Below, one piece after another: positions 36,719-47,862 of a DNA stretch of 64,000 nt. A program made the position numbers and the translations under genes. The notes beneath the pieces are model-generated. The model did not search any database. It saw nothing but the letters and a program-made list of their open reading frames with translations, and was not told the DNA's origin. This DNA comes from Microbacterium psychrotolerans (GTDB lineage: Bacteria > Actinomycetota > Actinomycetes > Actinomycetales > Microbacteriaceae), in the NCBI RefSeq assembly GCF_031085295.1, contig NZ_JAVFWO010000003.1, forward strand, positions 722,063-786,062. The letters run 5' to 3'. Numbering within the stretch: position 1 is the stretch's first letter; each line of letters opens with the position of its first letter.

Positions 36719-37600
36719 ATGGTGCGGGTGGATCTCGGACTCGTGGTGACAACGCTCGGTCGGGTTGACCCTCTGAAACGACTTCTCGGGTCCCTTGTCG
36801 GCCAGCTCGAGGCCGGCGACCGCCTCGTGATCGTCGCGCAGGAGCGCGCACCCGAAGTCGAAGCCCTCGCGGCCGCGTACCGCGGCCCTGACTTCGCGAT
36901 CACAGTCACGGCGTCCGAGCGAGGGGCCTCGCTCGGACGCAACACCGGCGTCGCGCACCTCCCGGCGGGCGAGTTCCTGCTGCTCTTCCCGAACGACACC
37001 ACGTGGTTCCCCGGCGGATCGATCGCCGCTCTGCGGGAGTACGCGGACGACACGGAAGTCGGTGCACTCACTGTCATCGACGAGAACGGTCCGAAGTTCA
37101 AGCTGCCTGCCCCGGAGACCCCGTTGGACCGCTGGAACGTGTGGAGCGTGATCGAGATGGGTCTCTTGTTGCGCCGCACGGTGTTCGACGAGCTCGGCGG
37201 ATTCGATTCCGGCATCGGTACCGGCGCGCAGACTCCATGGCAGGCGGGCGAAGCAACGGACTTGCTGCTGCGTCTTCTCGCGCGCAGGCCCGATCTCGCC
37301 GAGCGATTCCGCTGGCTACCCGACGATGTCGCCGTGGGCGGCGTGGCCGATGCGCGCGGCCTCAGCACGCCGGAGCGTCGCCGCAAGCTGCGCGCGTATG
37401 GGCGCGGTCTCGGTCGCCTCGTGATGCGACATCCATACCCTTGGTGGTGGCGGTGCGCGTTCGTGGGCGGGGGACTGGCCTTCGGCCTCCGTCATCGCGC
37501 GACGAATGTCGTCGCCGACGGCGGATGGGTGTTCCTCGGCCGCGCCGAGGGCGCACTCGGGCGCACCATCGGCACCGCGCGTACGGCGGTGTCGCGATGA
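36719..37600 (+). CDS. Glycosyltransferase family 2
   Basis: A 293-residue GT-A enzyme. 'LGLVVTTLGRVDPLKRLLGS' opens the fold; 'SERGASLGRNTGVAHLPAGE' and 'LLLFPNDTTWFPGGS' form the donor region, with N-D in place of DxD. The C-terminal 60 residues contain a weakly hydrophobic stretch near 'WWWRCAFVGGGLAFGL'. It starts at ATG 36719 (GTG at 36722 or 36728 possible) and has no visible ribosome-binding sequence. It overlaps the flippase-like gene by 4 bp, so they form an operon with the following GT4. Confidence 0.8.
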   Translation: MVRVDLGLVVTTLGRVDPLKRLLGSLVGQLEAGDRLVIVAQERAPEVEALAAAYRGPDFAITVTASERGASLGRNTGVAHLPAGEFLLLFPNDTTWFPGGSIAALREYADDTEVGALTVIDENGPKFKLPAPETPLDRWNVWSVIEMGLLLRRTVFDELGGFDSGIGTGAQTPWQAGEATDLLLRLLARRPDLAERFRWLPDDVAVGGVADARGLSTPERRRKLRAYGRGLGRLVMRHPYPWWWRCAFVGGGLAFGLRHRATNVVADGGWVFLGRAEGALGRTIGTARTAVSR

Positions 37601-38796
37601 CCGACCTCGCGGGCGGACCCGCAGGCGACGGCCTACCGGCCCCCATCCGGCTGCGCGGCGCCGCGATGAGCCTGATTACGCTGCTCGGCGGCGTGTCGCT
37701 GGCGGTGATCCCCGCTGCCACGATCTCCATCTCGTCTCGCCTCTTCACGGTGCCCGAGCAGGGCCTGCTGGCGGTCGCCGTACTGGTGGCGACGTTCACC
37801 GGGCAAATCACATTCGCCGTTGTGGTGGAGTCGCGCCTCAGCTCGGTGGTTAGCGAGCGGCGCGTCGTCTTCCCGCTATGGCTCGCATCGATCGCGGTCG
37901 TGACTGCGCTGGTGGTCTCGATCGTGCCGCCGAACGCAGTTCTGCTCGCCGTCGCCCTGCCGATCCTGCTCGCGGCTCTGGAGGTCGGGCGCGGGGTTTC
38001 GGTCGCCGAGCGCCTCGACCGTCGTGAGATCGCCGCATCGATCGCGGTCGGCGCGGGCGCCCTGATCGGCGTGCTCGCCGGCTTCGCGAGCCTGCAGTGG
38101 GCGCTGATTCCGCTCGTGCTCGGCATCGCGTTCGCGACGTGCGTGCGCTCGCTGCCGGTGCAGCACCGGGCGAGCCGCCCACACCCAGCTGTGATGGGCT
38201 GGGTGATCGCCGACACCGCCATCACCGGCGTCGTGTATCCCCTCTTGAACTCGATGATCCTCGCGTTTCTCGGCTCGGCCGACGCTGTGCTGTTCGCCTC
38301 GATCGCGACGGTGTCTGGACTGCTCGCGATCCCGCTGAACTTCATGCGACTGCGGCTTCTGAAGGAGCACTCGCGCGCCGATGTCGTGCTGTCGGCGGCA
38401 TCAGTCCTCGCCGCAGTGGTCGCACTGCTCGTCCTCGAGTTCACTGGCATTTTCGGATTCCTGTTCGGCACGGCGTGGACCGGGTCAGCCACGCTGCTCC
38501 CCCTGCTGCTCGCGTGTGGCTGGCGCGCCGCGTCGCTGGCGACCACGCTCCCCTTCACGAGTCTGCGTCGCATGGGCGAAGTGCGTTTGCTTACGGGCTT
38601 ACGCGCGATCTCATCGGCGCTCACCTTCGCTCTGGCGGCGCTGGGGCTGGCGCTACAGAGCCTGCCGACCGTGTTCTTCGGGCTCCTGCTTGCCGAACTA
38701 CTGTCGGCCTTTTTCTACGAGGTGGCCCGAAGGCGCCGTGCCGCCGCGAGCCACCGCGAGACCACCACCCTCGACGCCGACGCGGAGGACGCATGA
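37597..38796 (+). CDS. Wzx-like oligosaccharide flippase candidate
   Basis: A 399-residue protein with about twelve hydrophobic segments and few charged loops, the topology of the MATE/Wzx (polysaccharide_synt) superfamily. Recognisable pieces are 'SISSRLFTVPEQGLLAVAV' and 'GTAWTGSATLLPLLLACGWR'. It is flanked by and overlaps two glycosyltransferase genes, and the C-terminus is a short charged cytosolic tail. It probably flips a lipid-linked repeat unit, so this island would use a flippase route rather than the ABC exporters of the first island. Sequence similarity to Wzx is weak and the call rests mainly on topology and context. Confidence 0.65.
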   Translation: MTDLAGGPAGDGLPAPIRLRGAAMSLITLLGGVSLAVIPAATISISSRLFTVPEQGLLAVAVLVATFTGQITFAVVVESRLSSVVSERRVVFPLWLASIAVVTALVVSIVPPNAVLLAVALPILLAALEVGRGVSVAERLDRREIAASIAVGAGALIGVLAGFASLQWALIPLVLGIAFATCVRSLPVQHRASRPHPAVMGWVIADTAITGVVYPLLNSMILAFLGSADAVLFASIATVSGLLAIPLNFMRLRLLKEHSRADVVLSAASVLAAVVALLVLEFTGIFGFLFGTAWTGSATLLPLLLACGWRAASLATTLPFTSLRRMGEVRLLTGLRAISSALTFALAALGLALQSLPTVFFGLLLAELLSAFFYEVARRRRAAASHRETTTLDADAEDA

Positions 38797-39893
38797 CTCG
38801 GCGCCGCGTCCTCGTGGACCTGCAGTTCTTCACCGGAACCAAGGGCGGCATGGAGTCGTACGCGCGCGAGGTCTACTCGCGGCTCTCGCCCCACGACCCC
38901 GAACTTGAGTACGTCGCGTATGTCTCGCGCGAGCTCGCAGCGTCTGACACGTCGTGGTTCCCGGGAACAGTGATCGCGTCGAGCGTCCGCGGCGATGACC
39001 GGGCCGCGTGGGCATGCGGCGAGCTGTTCGGCGTGGCCCGCGCGGCTCGCACGCACGGCGCGGCGCTCGTGCACTGCCCAGCGAACTTCGGCCCACTGCG
39101 CTCGCGCGTGCCAGTCGTGCTCACGATTCACGATCTGATCGCGTTCCGGCATCCGGAGTACGTCCCTGGACCATACGCACGGGTGCTGCGCATGATGATC
39201 CGCTGCGCCGCGCGGGCCGCCCGACGCGTCGTCACGGTGAGCGGCGCATCGCGCGATGACATCGTGCGCCTTCTCGGCGTCCCTCCCGGCGGCATCGACG
39301 TGACTCCGCTCGCCGGGTCGGCGCACGCACCTTTTGACAGTGGAGCGCGCCCCGCCCGCCGGGACGACCTGCTCCTCGCAGTAGGCAACAGGATGCCGCA
39401 CAAGGGATTCGAAACTCTGCTCGACGCCCTCGCCCGCATCGCACCGGACGAGCGGCCGACGCTCGTGATCACCGGGAGCCACGGCGAGGACCCGCTCGCC
39501 CCGATCGTGAAACGACTCGGGCTGGAGGCATCCGTCCAGTTGCGTGGGTGGCTGGGCCGCGAAGAGCTAGACGAGCTCTACGCCCAAGCGACGGCTCTCG
39601 TGTTCCCGACGCGCTTCGAGGGATTCGGCCTACCGCCGCTGGAGGCGATGGCGCGCGGCTGCCCAGTCATCGCGTCCGACATTCCCGTCGTGCGCGAGAT
39701 CGCCGGCGACGCGGCGGTCTATGTCGATCCGGCGGACGCCGAGGCGATCGCCGCCGCGATCCGGGCGTTGCGTGATTCCCCCGCACGGCGCGCGCGGATG
39801 GCGGATGCCGGTCTCGCACGCGCCGCAACGTTCTCCTGGGATGCCACAGCCCGGGCGACGCGTACGGCGCTCCTACGCGCGCTCGAGGGTTGA
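38793..39893 (+). CDS. Glycosyltransferase family 4
   Basis: A 366-residue GT-B enzyme. 'VLVDLQFFTGTKGGMESYAR' is the N-terminal acceptor domain. 'VVLTIHDLIAFRHPEY', 'VVTVSGASRDDIVRLLGVPP' and 'ALVFPTRFEGFGLPPLEAMA' (the E-x7-E type motif) are classical GT4 features of mannosyl- and rhamnosyltransferases. ATGA overlap with the flippase gene shows coupled translation. It is the last gene of its operon and converges on another GT4. Confidence 0.9.
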   Translation: MTRRRVLVDLQFFTGTKGGMESYAREVYSRLSPHDPELEYVAYVSRELAASDTSWFPGTVIASSVRGDDRAAWACGELFGVARAARTHGAALVHCPANFGPLRSRVPVVLTIHDLIAFRHPEYVPGPYARVLRMMIRCAARAARRVVTVSGASRDDIVRLLGVPPGGIDVTPLAGSAHAPFDSGARPARRDDLLLAVGNRMPHKGFETLLDALARIAPDERPTLVITGSHGEDPLAPIVKRLGLEASVQLRGWLGREELDELYAQATALVFPTRFEGFGLPPLEAMARGCPVIASDIPVVREIAGDAAVYVDPADAEAIAAAIRALRDSPARRARMADAGLARAATFSWDATARATRTALLRALEG

Positions 39894-39900
39894 GCCCGCG

Positions 39901-41058
39901 TCAGTACCCGAGCCGCCGCAGCAGCTCGTCCACCGACCGCGCGAGCCCGCGCTCGACGCGCTCGCGTTCGAACCAAGCCAGCGTCGATGCACGCAGTGGC
40001 TTACCCGCGTTCACCACACGCACGATGGCGTCGCCGAGCGTGGCAGCCGACGCATCAACCGCGATCGCGCCGTTCACCCCCGGCTCGACGAGCTCGGCGG
40101 CCGCGTTGTCGTCCCCCGCTACGACGACGCTCGGGGTTGCGGCCGCGGCCGCCTCGGCGACCACGAGCCCGAAGCCCTCGCGGGCGGACGGGTTCACGAG
40201 CGCGGCGGCGGCGCGATAGCGGCGGCGCAGATCGTCGTCGTCGATGCGACCCACGAACTCGATGGCATGGGCGACGCCCGCCGCTGCCGCGGCCGCACGT
40301 ACCCGCTGGGTCTCGGGGCCGCGCCCCGCGATCTGCGCGACGAGTTCGGGGATTTCCCGCCGTGCGTGCGCGAGGGCTCCCGGCAATGCGTCGAGCCGCT
40401 TGTCAGGGATATGGCGACCCACGAACAGCAGGATGGGCGGCGCGGACGGCACGACCGAGGCTTCGGGCTCCGACCCGACCAAGTCGACCAGCCCCAGGAC
40501 GATAGGCTGCGCCCTGGGCCGATACACCCGCAGCCGGTTCCGCGTGAATCCGCTGTTTACGGTGGCGACATCGCCGATCCGGATCGCGAGCGACTGGAGC
40601 AGCCAGGCGATCGTCCCGGTGAGCACGCCCCCGTACGCGCGCCACTTGCGCGCGGACCAGACCTCGAGCCAGTCCACGACCAGCCGCGTGCCGCTGCCGA
40701 GCAGGGCGAGGCGAACCGCGAAGACGTTCAGCACCGGCAGCGCCGCGACCACGACCGCGTCGTAGGCATCACGCCGGCGCACGAAGTGGCTGAAGAGCGC
40801 AAACGCGAACGCCACCGCGCTCGAAGTCGTGCGGGTGCCGTTCGCGTCGTAGATCTCGCCCCGCCAGACGCCGTGCAGGTCGAACGGCGCGGGAGGTGCG
40901 GCATCCGTCTCCCATTCGGAGCGGGTCACGTACGTGACGTGTGCGCCACGTTCGACGAGCAGTTCGGCCATGCGGCGGTAGACGCGCTCGCCGCCACCGG
41001 TCTGCAGAGGAAAGAAGCAGTCGTACGCGATCGCGATCCGCGGCTCAGTCGCGCGCAT
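39901..41058 (-). CDS. Glycosyltransferase family 4
   Basis: A 385-residue GT-B enzyme. 'RIAIAYDCFFPLQTGGGERV' opens the acceptor domain; 'PPILLFVGRHIPDKRLDALP' and 'ALVNPSAREGFGLVVAEAAA' form the donor domain. The N-terminal third contains an unusually hydrophobic stretch ('YDAVVVAALPVLNVFAVRLA'), suggesting membrane association. It starts inside the last codons of the DUF2142-like gene (14-bp overlap) and is co-transcribed with it. Donor unknown. Confidence 0.88.
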   Translation of the reverse strand: MRATEPRIAIAYDCFFPLQTGGGERVYRRMAELLVERGAHVTYVTRSEWETDAAPPAPFDLHGVWRGEIYDANGTRTTSSAVAFAFALFSHFVRRRDAYDAVVVAALPVLNVFAVRLALLGSGTRLVVDWLEVWSARKWRAYGGVLTGTIAWLLQSLAIRIGDVATVNSGFTRNRLRVYRPRAQPIVLGLVDLVGSEPEASVVPSAPPILLFVGRHIPDKRLDALPGALAHARREIPELVAQIAGRGPETQRVRAAAAAAGVAHAIEFVGRIDDDDLRRRYRAAAALVNPSAREGFGLVVAEAAAAATPSVVVAGDDNAAAELVEPGVNGAIAVDASAATLGDAIVRVVNAGKPLRASTLAWFERERVERGLARSVDELLRRLGY

Positions 41059-42655
41059 CGACGCGCTCTGCCTCGGGAGCAGGCTGCTCGGGCTGCGGGT
41101 CCGCCTCGCGCCGCGCCGCGCCCCTCGCGAGCCACGCCACGAAGACGACGTACGCCGCGGATGCGGCCGTGAACACGAGCGTGAGGGCGGGCCAGCCGAG
41201 CGGCGGTTGCCATTGCGGATCCCGCCACATCGCGCTGAGCGGCTGTTCCATGCCCACGACGTAGCGCACAAGAGCGAACCAGAACGCGTACAGCCCGAAC
41301 GCCGCGACGAGCGTCGCGGCGATCGCCGTGATCCGCACCGAGAGGTGCGCGATGCGCCGCCCGTCACGACCAGAGAGCAGCCACGCCGCGACGATCACCA
41401 CGCCGAGATAGAGGAACAGGCCATAGCGCCCCTGCCAGATGATGCCCGTCTGCGCGACGCTTCGCGCCTGCACGACCACAGGCACGAGGAAGGCAGCGGC
41501 GAGCACCGCTGCCATCACCATCGTGGCGCGTCGCCGCAGGGCACTCAGAGCAAGCGTCAGGGGCACCGCGACAGCCGCCACGAGCGGCCAGTACGCCCAT
41601 GTGGGGAGCACGGTGTCAAACCAGCCGAACCATCCTGCCGCCTGCTGAAGGAAGTCCGGTGTCGTGCGCACCATGTACGCGGCGCCGCGGAGCAGGCTCG
41701 CCCCCACCAGGGGTGCATCGCCTGGCTGAGCCCGACCCGACAGCGAGCCGCCGCCGAGAGTCCACGCGACCGAGAACACGGCGCCCGCAGCGATGGCGGT
41801 GAGCCACCCCCAGCTCGCGCGGGTTGTGAACAGCCGGCGTACGGGCTTCCACCCGGCGGTGATCGCGGCGAGCGCGACGATCACGACGACCCACAGCGGG
41901 CCGAGGGCGCGCACGTTCGCGACCACGATCGCCGACACCGTGACCAGCGCCCACAGCGGCGCGCGGTCCAGAGTCGGCGCGTCTGCGTGCTCGCGGTCGA
42001 AAGTCTCGAGCAGCCTCAACACACCCACCCACAGGGCGACGGATCCCGCGATCTCGAGCCCGTTCGGATTGACCGCGCCCATCAGATACAGGTTCATCGG
42101 CACCGCCGCGAACGCGACGCCCAACGGCATCCACCGGGAGCGGCGCCCCGCGACGGCGAAGACGAATGCGCTCGCCAGGAACGCCGAGCCCACGAGCGCG
42201 CTCACCAGACGCATCGCGTAGACCCCGGCGTTGCCATCTAGGAACACGGTCGGCCATCCGACGATGTAGTAGTACAGCGGGTTGTAGGTGCCTACCCACG
42301 TGTTGAACCACATCTGGCCGCCCGGATCGCCGAGCTCGGCGTCGCAAGAAGCGGGGACTTCGGGGTGCGTCGCGTAGCAGAGAAGGTCTTGCGTGTACTG
42401 GTCCTCAGGCGCGAGGTCCACGACGAGGTGGCGTACTCCCTCCACCGTGCGCCCGAAGACCTGACCCTGCAGCTGCCCGATCGCCTTCACGGCGTGGGCG
42501 TTCTCGTCCGGGACGGAGAAGATCGGGCTCGCGAGCGCCCACAGACCCGACAGTACGGAGAACAGGATGAAAGAGGAGAGCCAGATCCGCAGTGTCGGAA
42601 TGCGCGGCGCATCAGGAGTCAGTGCGGAGACGGTCTGTGTGTGCGGTGTCGCCAT
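41045..42655 (-). CDS. DUF2142-like polytopic membrane protein
   Basis: A 536-residue protein with about eleven membrane segments. Right after the first one comes an acidic loop ('IFSVPDENAHAVKAIGQLQG') and a long extracytoplasmic region with two cysteines ('LLCYATHPEVPASCDAEL'), then 'TWVGTYNPLYYYIVGWP' and 'VNPNGLEIAGSVALWVGVL'. These are features of DUF2142, thought to be GT-C type glycosyltransferases using lipid-phosphate sugars. ATG 42655 starts the hydrophobic protein; the longer open frame is not supported. It forms an operon with the GT4 downstream. It resembles, in topology, the protein at 19527. Confidence 0.78.
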   Translation of the reverse strand: MATPHTQTVSALTPDAPRIPTLRIWLSSFILFSVLSGLWALASPIFSVPDENAHAVKAIGQLQGQVFGRTVEGVRHLVVDLAPEDQYTQDLLCYATHPEVPASCDAELGDPGGQMWFNTWVGTYNPLYYYIVGWPTVFLDGNAGVYAMRLVSALVGSAFLASAFVFAVAGRRSRWMPLGVAFAAVPMNLYLMGAVNPNGLEIAGSVALWVGVLRLLETFDREHADAPTLDRAPLWALVTVSAIVVANVRALGPLWVVVIVALAAITAGWKPVRRLFTTRASWGWLTAIAAGAVFSVAWTLGGGSLSGRAQPGDAPLVGASLLRGAAYMVRTTPDFLQQAAGWFGWFDTVLPTWAYWPLVAAVAVPLTLALSALRRRATMVMAAVLAAAFLVPVVVQARSVAQTGIIWQGRYGLFLYLGVVIVAAWLLSGRDGRRIAHLSVRITAIAATLVAAFGLYAFWFALVRYVVGMEQPLSAMWRDPQWQPPLGWPALTLVFTAASAAYVVFVAWLARGAARREADPQPEQPAPEAERVDARD

Positions 42656-42992
42656 CGCGCGTGCCGATGAACCTTTCAGTCTGCGCGAGGCCTCCCCGCT
42701 ACGCCTTGCTCGGCCCTCTACTGCCTCGAGCTCGGTCCAGGATAACCCGTCGCGCGCACCGGACCGGCAACCGCACCCACGCCCGCAGATGAAATCTGTC
42801 CCGCGGCCGACCGTGCCGGTCGTCTGGTCGATATCGGCAGCGCCGACCTCATACCTGAGCCCCGGATCGCACGCCGGCAGCGGCATTCGTCCCGCCCCGC
42901 CGCTGATGTTCGTTCGTCATCCACTCGAGATCGCCCGCGATTTCCGCATACATATGTGAGGAACGAACGGGGAGAACGCGGCTTTTCCGGGA
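42656..42992. other. 337-bp intergenic region at the end of the second glycan island
   Basis: No convincing gene is present. It must hold the promoter of the minus-strand DUF2142-like operon, but no clear -10/-35 pair is visible. An 8-bp inverted repeat, GTTCGTTC (42908-42915) and GAACGAAC (42961-42968), is separated by 45 bp. Base composition is slightly lower in G/C near 42900-42960 than in the flanking core genes. Confidence 0.5.
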
Positions 42993-43838
42993 TCAGCGCT
43001 CGGGGAAGCCGCGGGGCGGCACAGAGACCGGAGCCGCGAGCGCGTCGGCGCGCGCGGTCTCCAGACGCAGCGCGCGCAGCTCGCGCTCGCGCCGCACGGC
43101 CGCGACGCCGATGAGGAAGGTCTCGTGGTCGACGGCCGGCACCGGCGAGACGTGCACGGCCGTCTCCCGGGCGAGGGATGCCGCCACCCGGGCACGCGCC
43201 GTCGGCTCCATGTTGGCGGCCGAGCGTGCGAACTGCGCGAGGCGTCGAGACAGCCGTTCCGGCAGGCGCGCGACGTCGGCCACGGCCGCCCACTCCGCGA
43301 GGACGGGTGGGATGCCGAGCTGCGCGTCGGGCAGACGAGGGGTGCGCGTGCGTTCCGAGTAAGTGCCGGCGAGCAGGTCGCCGAGCCTTTGCGAACGGGG
43401 GGTGAAGGCTCCGACGAGGGCAGCGACCGCGCCGACCGTGAACCACAGCTCGAAGACGCCGACGAGTGCCCGGATGAACGCATGCCGGAATCCTGCGGCA
43501 CCGCCGTCGGCGCGGACGATGCGCCCGCCGACCGCGAGACGTCCGAGGCTGCGCCCCCGCGTGGTCGTCTCGACCACCGTCGGGATGACGATCATCACGA
43601 GGACCAGGACGACGATCGTCAGGATGGGCACCACCGCCGGGTCGATCGCGCCCAGGCCGAGCAGCCAGCTGAGCCCCCACGCGAACAGCAGCAGCACCGC
43701 GACGCCGAGCAGCATGTCGATGAGCACGCCGAGCGCCCGCAGGAAGTAGCCGAGCGGCTGCACGTCCAGTGCGACGGCCTCGCCGGTGAGCACCTCGTCT
43801 TGATGGATGTCGACGATCGCGGGGCGCTCAGCGGTCAT
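42993..43838 (-). CDS. RDD family membrane protein
   Basis: A 281-residue protein with an N-terminal RDD domain of three membrane segments ('LGYFLRALGVLIDMLLGVAV', 'VVPILTIVVLVLVMIVIPTV', 'LVGVFELWFTVGAVAALV') and a charged cytosolic C-terminus rich in Arg and Ala. 'TTRGRSLGRLAVGGRIVRAD' is a conserved RDD loop. ATG 43838 is preferred over the upstream GTG because of the divergent gene start 16 bp away. RDD proteins are of unknown function; in Microbacteriaceae they commonly pair with the SpoIIM-family gene. Confidence 0.85.
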   Translation of the reverse strand: MTAERPAIVDIHQDEVLTGEAVALDVQPLGYFLRALGVLIDMLLGVAVLLLFAWGLSWLLGLGAIDPAVVPILTIVVLVLVMIVIPTVVETTTRGRSLGRLAVGGRIVRADGGAAGFRHAFIRALVGVFELWFTVGAVAALVGAFTPRSQRLGDLLAGTYSERTRTPRLPDAQLGIPPVLAEWAAVADVARLPERLSRRLAQFARSAANMEPTARARVAASLARETAVHVSPVPAVDHETFLIGVAAVRRERELRALRLETARADALAAPVSVPPRGFPER

Positions 43839-43841
43839 GGC

Positions 43842-43847
43842 TACAGT
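43842..43847 (+). promoter_or_regulatory. -10 box of a leaderless promoter, SpoIIM-family gene
   Basis: TACAGT followed by 7 nt and the ATG at 43855, inside the 16-bp gap to the divergent RDD gene. Confidence 0.55.
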
Positions 43848-43854
43848 GAAACAC

Positions 43855-44850
43855 ATGGACCTCGACGCGCTCACGGCCGCTCGGCGCGAGGAATGGGCGC
43901 GGCTCGACGAACTCAGCCGGCGCCGGCACCTCTCCGGCGCGGAGGTCGACGAGCTCGTGACGCGGTACCGAGCGGCATCCGCCGATCTCGCCGACGCGAA
44001 GACGTCCGCCGGACGCAGTCTGCAGGGCGATCACATCTCGACGATGCTCGGGCGTGCGCGGCTGCGGCTCACGGGCGCACCCGAGAACGTCATGCGCCAG
44101 ATCCCGCGCTTCTTCGCGCTGCAGCTCCCTGCTGCCTTGTACCGCGTGCGCTGGACGACCCTCGCCATCGCGCTGGGCTTCGTGGCCGTCGTCACCGTCG
44201 TCGCTCTGTGGGTGTCGGGTGACCCGGCGCTGGTGGCGAGCCTGGGCAGCCAGGCGCAGCTCGAGCACTACGCCGAGAACCAGTTCACCGAGTACTACAG
44301 CGAGAACCCCGCCGCGGTGTTCGCGGGCACGGTGTGGACCAACAACGCCTGGATCGCGGCCCAGTGCGTGCTCTTCGGCATCACCGGTGTGTGGCCGATC
44401 ATGGTGCTGGTTCAGAACGCGGTCGGCGTCGGCACGGCGGCGGCCATCATGGCGGCGTTCGACCGCGGCGACGTCTTCGTGCTGTACATCCTCCCGCACG
44501 GGATGCTCGAGCTCACCTGCATCTTCGTAGCCGGAGCGGCGGGCCTGCAGATCTTCTGGGCATGGGTCGCCCCGGGCCCGCGCTCACGCGGCGAGTCGCT
44601 GGCCGCAGCCGGGCGCTCTCTCGCAACGATCGCGATCGGACTGGTGATCGCGCTCGGCTTCTCGGGGATCATCGAGGGCTTCGTCACAGCGCAGCCCTGG
44701 CCGTGGCCGGTCAAGATCGGCATCGGCGCGGCAGCGCTCGGCCTGTTCCTGGTCTACATGCTCGTGGTCGGGCGCCGGGCGCACCGCCTGGGGGAGAGCG
44801 GCGACCTCACCGAGTACGAAGCCGGCACCCCGACCCTCGTCGTCGGCTGA
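43855..44850 (+). CDS. Stage II sporulation protein M (SpoIIM)-family membrane protein
   Basis: A 331-residue protein with a charged cytosolic N-terminus (about 100 residues) and five or six membrane segments. 'HYAENQFTEYYSENPAAVFA', 'TNNAWIAAQCVLFGITGVWP' and 'YILPHGMLELTCIFVAGAAG' are characteristic of the SpoIIM/DUF95 family. In non-sporulating actinobacteria these proteins accompany RDD, DUF58 and MoxR genes and probably act in envelope maintenance. Start at ATG 43855 fits the leaderless pattern; the longer frame overlaps the divergent gene. Confidence 0.88.
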   Translation: MDLDALTAARREEWARLDELSRRRHLSGAEVDELVTRYRAASADLADAKTSAGRSLQGDHISTMLGRARLRLTGAPENVMRQIPRFFALQLPAALYRVRWTTLAIALGFVAVVTVVALWVSGDPALVASLGSQAQLEHYAENQFTEYYSENPAAVFAGTVWTNNAWIAAQCVLFGITGVWPIMVLVQNAVGVGTAAAIMAAFDRGDVFVLYILPHGMLELTCIFVAGAAGLQIFWAWVAPGPRSRGESLAAAGRSLATIAIGLVIALGFSGIIEGFVTAQPWPWPVKIGIGAAALGLFLVYMLVVGRRAHRLGESGDLTEYEAGTPTLVVG

Positions 44851-44914
44851 CCCCGCCCGCCGAGCTTCCCCGTTCCGAGTGGCGGTGAAGGAGAGGGCGG
44901 ATGCCGCATACCAC

Positions 44915-44935
44915 TGTTTTGAATGGATCAAAACA
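44915..44935. promoter_or_regulatory. Fur-type operator palindrome
   Basis: TGTTTTGA and TCAAAACA form a perfect 8-bp inverted repeat around a 5-bp centre (ATGGA). It overlaps the -35 region of the Fur-family gene's promoter and ends 4 bp before the -10 box, the expected place for autorepression. Confidence 0.75.
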
Positions 44936-44939
44936 ACGG

Positions 44940-44945
44940 TAAGCT
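44940..44945 (+). promoter_or_regulatory. -10 box of a leaderless promoter for the Fur-family gene
   Basis: TAAGCT followed by 6 nt and the ATG at 44952. A TTGAAT (44919-44924) inside the operator could be the -35, with a short 15-bp spacer. Confidence 0.65.
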
Positions 44946-44951
44946 GACGGC

Positions 44952-45434
44952 ATGCACCCGCACACAGTCGTCGACACGCATGTCGTCGACACCGCGGCAC
45001 GACTGCGGGCGGCGGGGCTGCGGGTGACCGACTCCCGGCGCGCGGTCGTCGAGGCGCTCAAGGAGCGCCCGCACGCCAGCGCCGACGAGCTGTTCGGCAT
45101 CGTGGCGCGCTCGGTGCCGGGCACGAGCCTGCAGTCGGTGTACAACGCGCTCGGCGACTTCGTCGATGCGGGGCTCGCACGCCGCATCGAGCCGGCGGGC
45201 CGGCCCGGTCTGTTCGAGCTGCGTGTCGACGACAACCACCACCACCTCATCTGCTCCGAGTGCGGCGCCGTGCAGGACGTCGACTGCGTCGTGGGGGAAG
45301 CGCCCTGCCTGACGCCGTCCGACGCGCACGGCTACGCGGTGCAGGCGGCCGAGGTGACGTTCTGGGGAGTGTGCCCCGCCTGCGCGACGGCCGGGGCGAG
45401 CACCGCCGAGCCGGCCACCGCCGCTCGCCCCTGA
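44952..45434 (+). CDS. Fur-family peroxide/metal regulator (FurA/PerR-like)
   Basis: A 160-residue Fur-family repressor. The winged helix ('RVTDSRRAVVEALKERPH', 'TSLQSVYNALGDFVDAGL') is followed by a metal/redox region 'DNHHHLICSECGAVQDVDC' and a second Cys pair in 'GVCPACAT'. C-x2-C motifs bind structural zinc. It lies 46 bp upstream of katG, the arrangement of furA-katG in mycobacteria and Streptomyces, where the protein represses itself and katG and is relieved by oxidants. The palindrome upstream supports autoregulation. FurA/CatR-like is the best label. Confidence 0.9.
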   Translation: MHPHTVVDTHVVDTAARLRAAGLRVTDSRRAVVEALKERPHASADELFGIVARSVPGTSLQSVYNALGDFVDAGLARRIEPAGRPGLFELRVDDNHHHLICSECGAVQDVDCVVGEAPCLTPSDAHGYAVQAAEVTFWGVCPACATAGASTAEPATAARP

Positions 45435-45456
45435 CATCCTGTCCGACCTCTGATAG

Positions 45457-47790
<2,334 letters not shown>

Positions 47791-47801
47791 CCTCGCGACG
47801 C

Positions 47802-47847
47802 ACGAAAGAACGGCCCGTCCCGGCGAGGGGGCGGGCCGCTCTTTCGT
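47802..47847. terminator. Bidirectional terminator between katG and the aquaporin gene
   Basis: ACGAAAGA (47802-47809) pairs with TCTTTCGT and CGGCCCG with CGGGCCG around a 10-nt G/C-rich loop. The convergent position and A/T-rich outer stem fit termination in both directions. Confidence 0.8.
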
Positions 47848-47862
47848 CTGATGCGTCCGTGT

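Noticed and set aside
42656-42886. Upstream extension of the DUF2142-like gene
   Set aside because: The extra 77 residues are charged and low complexity; the hydrophobic protein begins properly at ATG 42655.
42908-42968. Inverted repeat as an IS end or attachment site
   Set aside because: Only 8 bp with a 45-bp gap, no transposase or integrase nearby, no target duplication seen.
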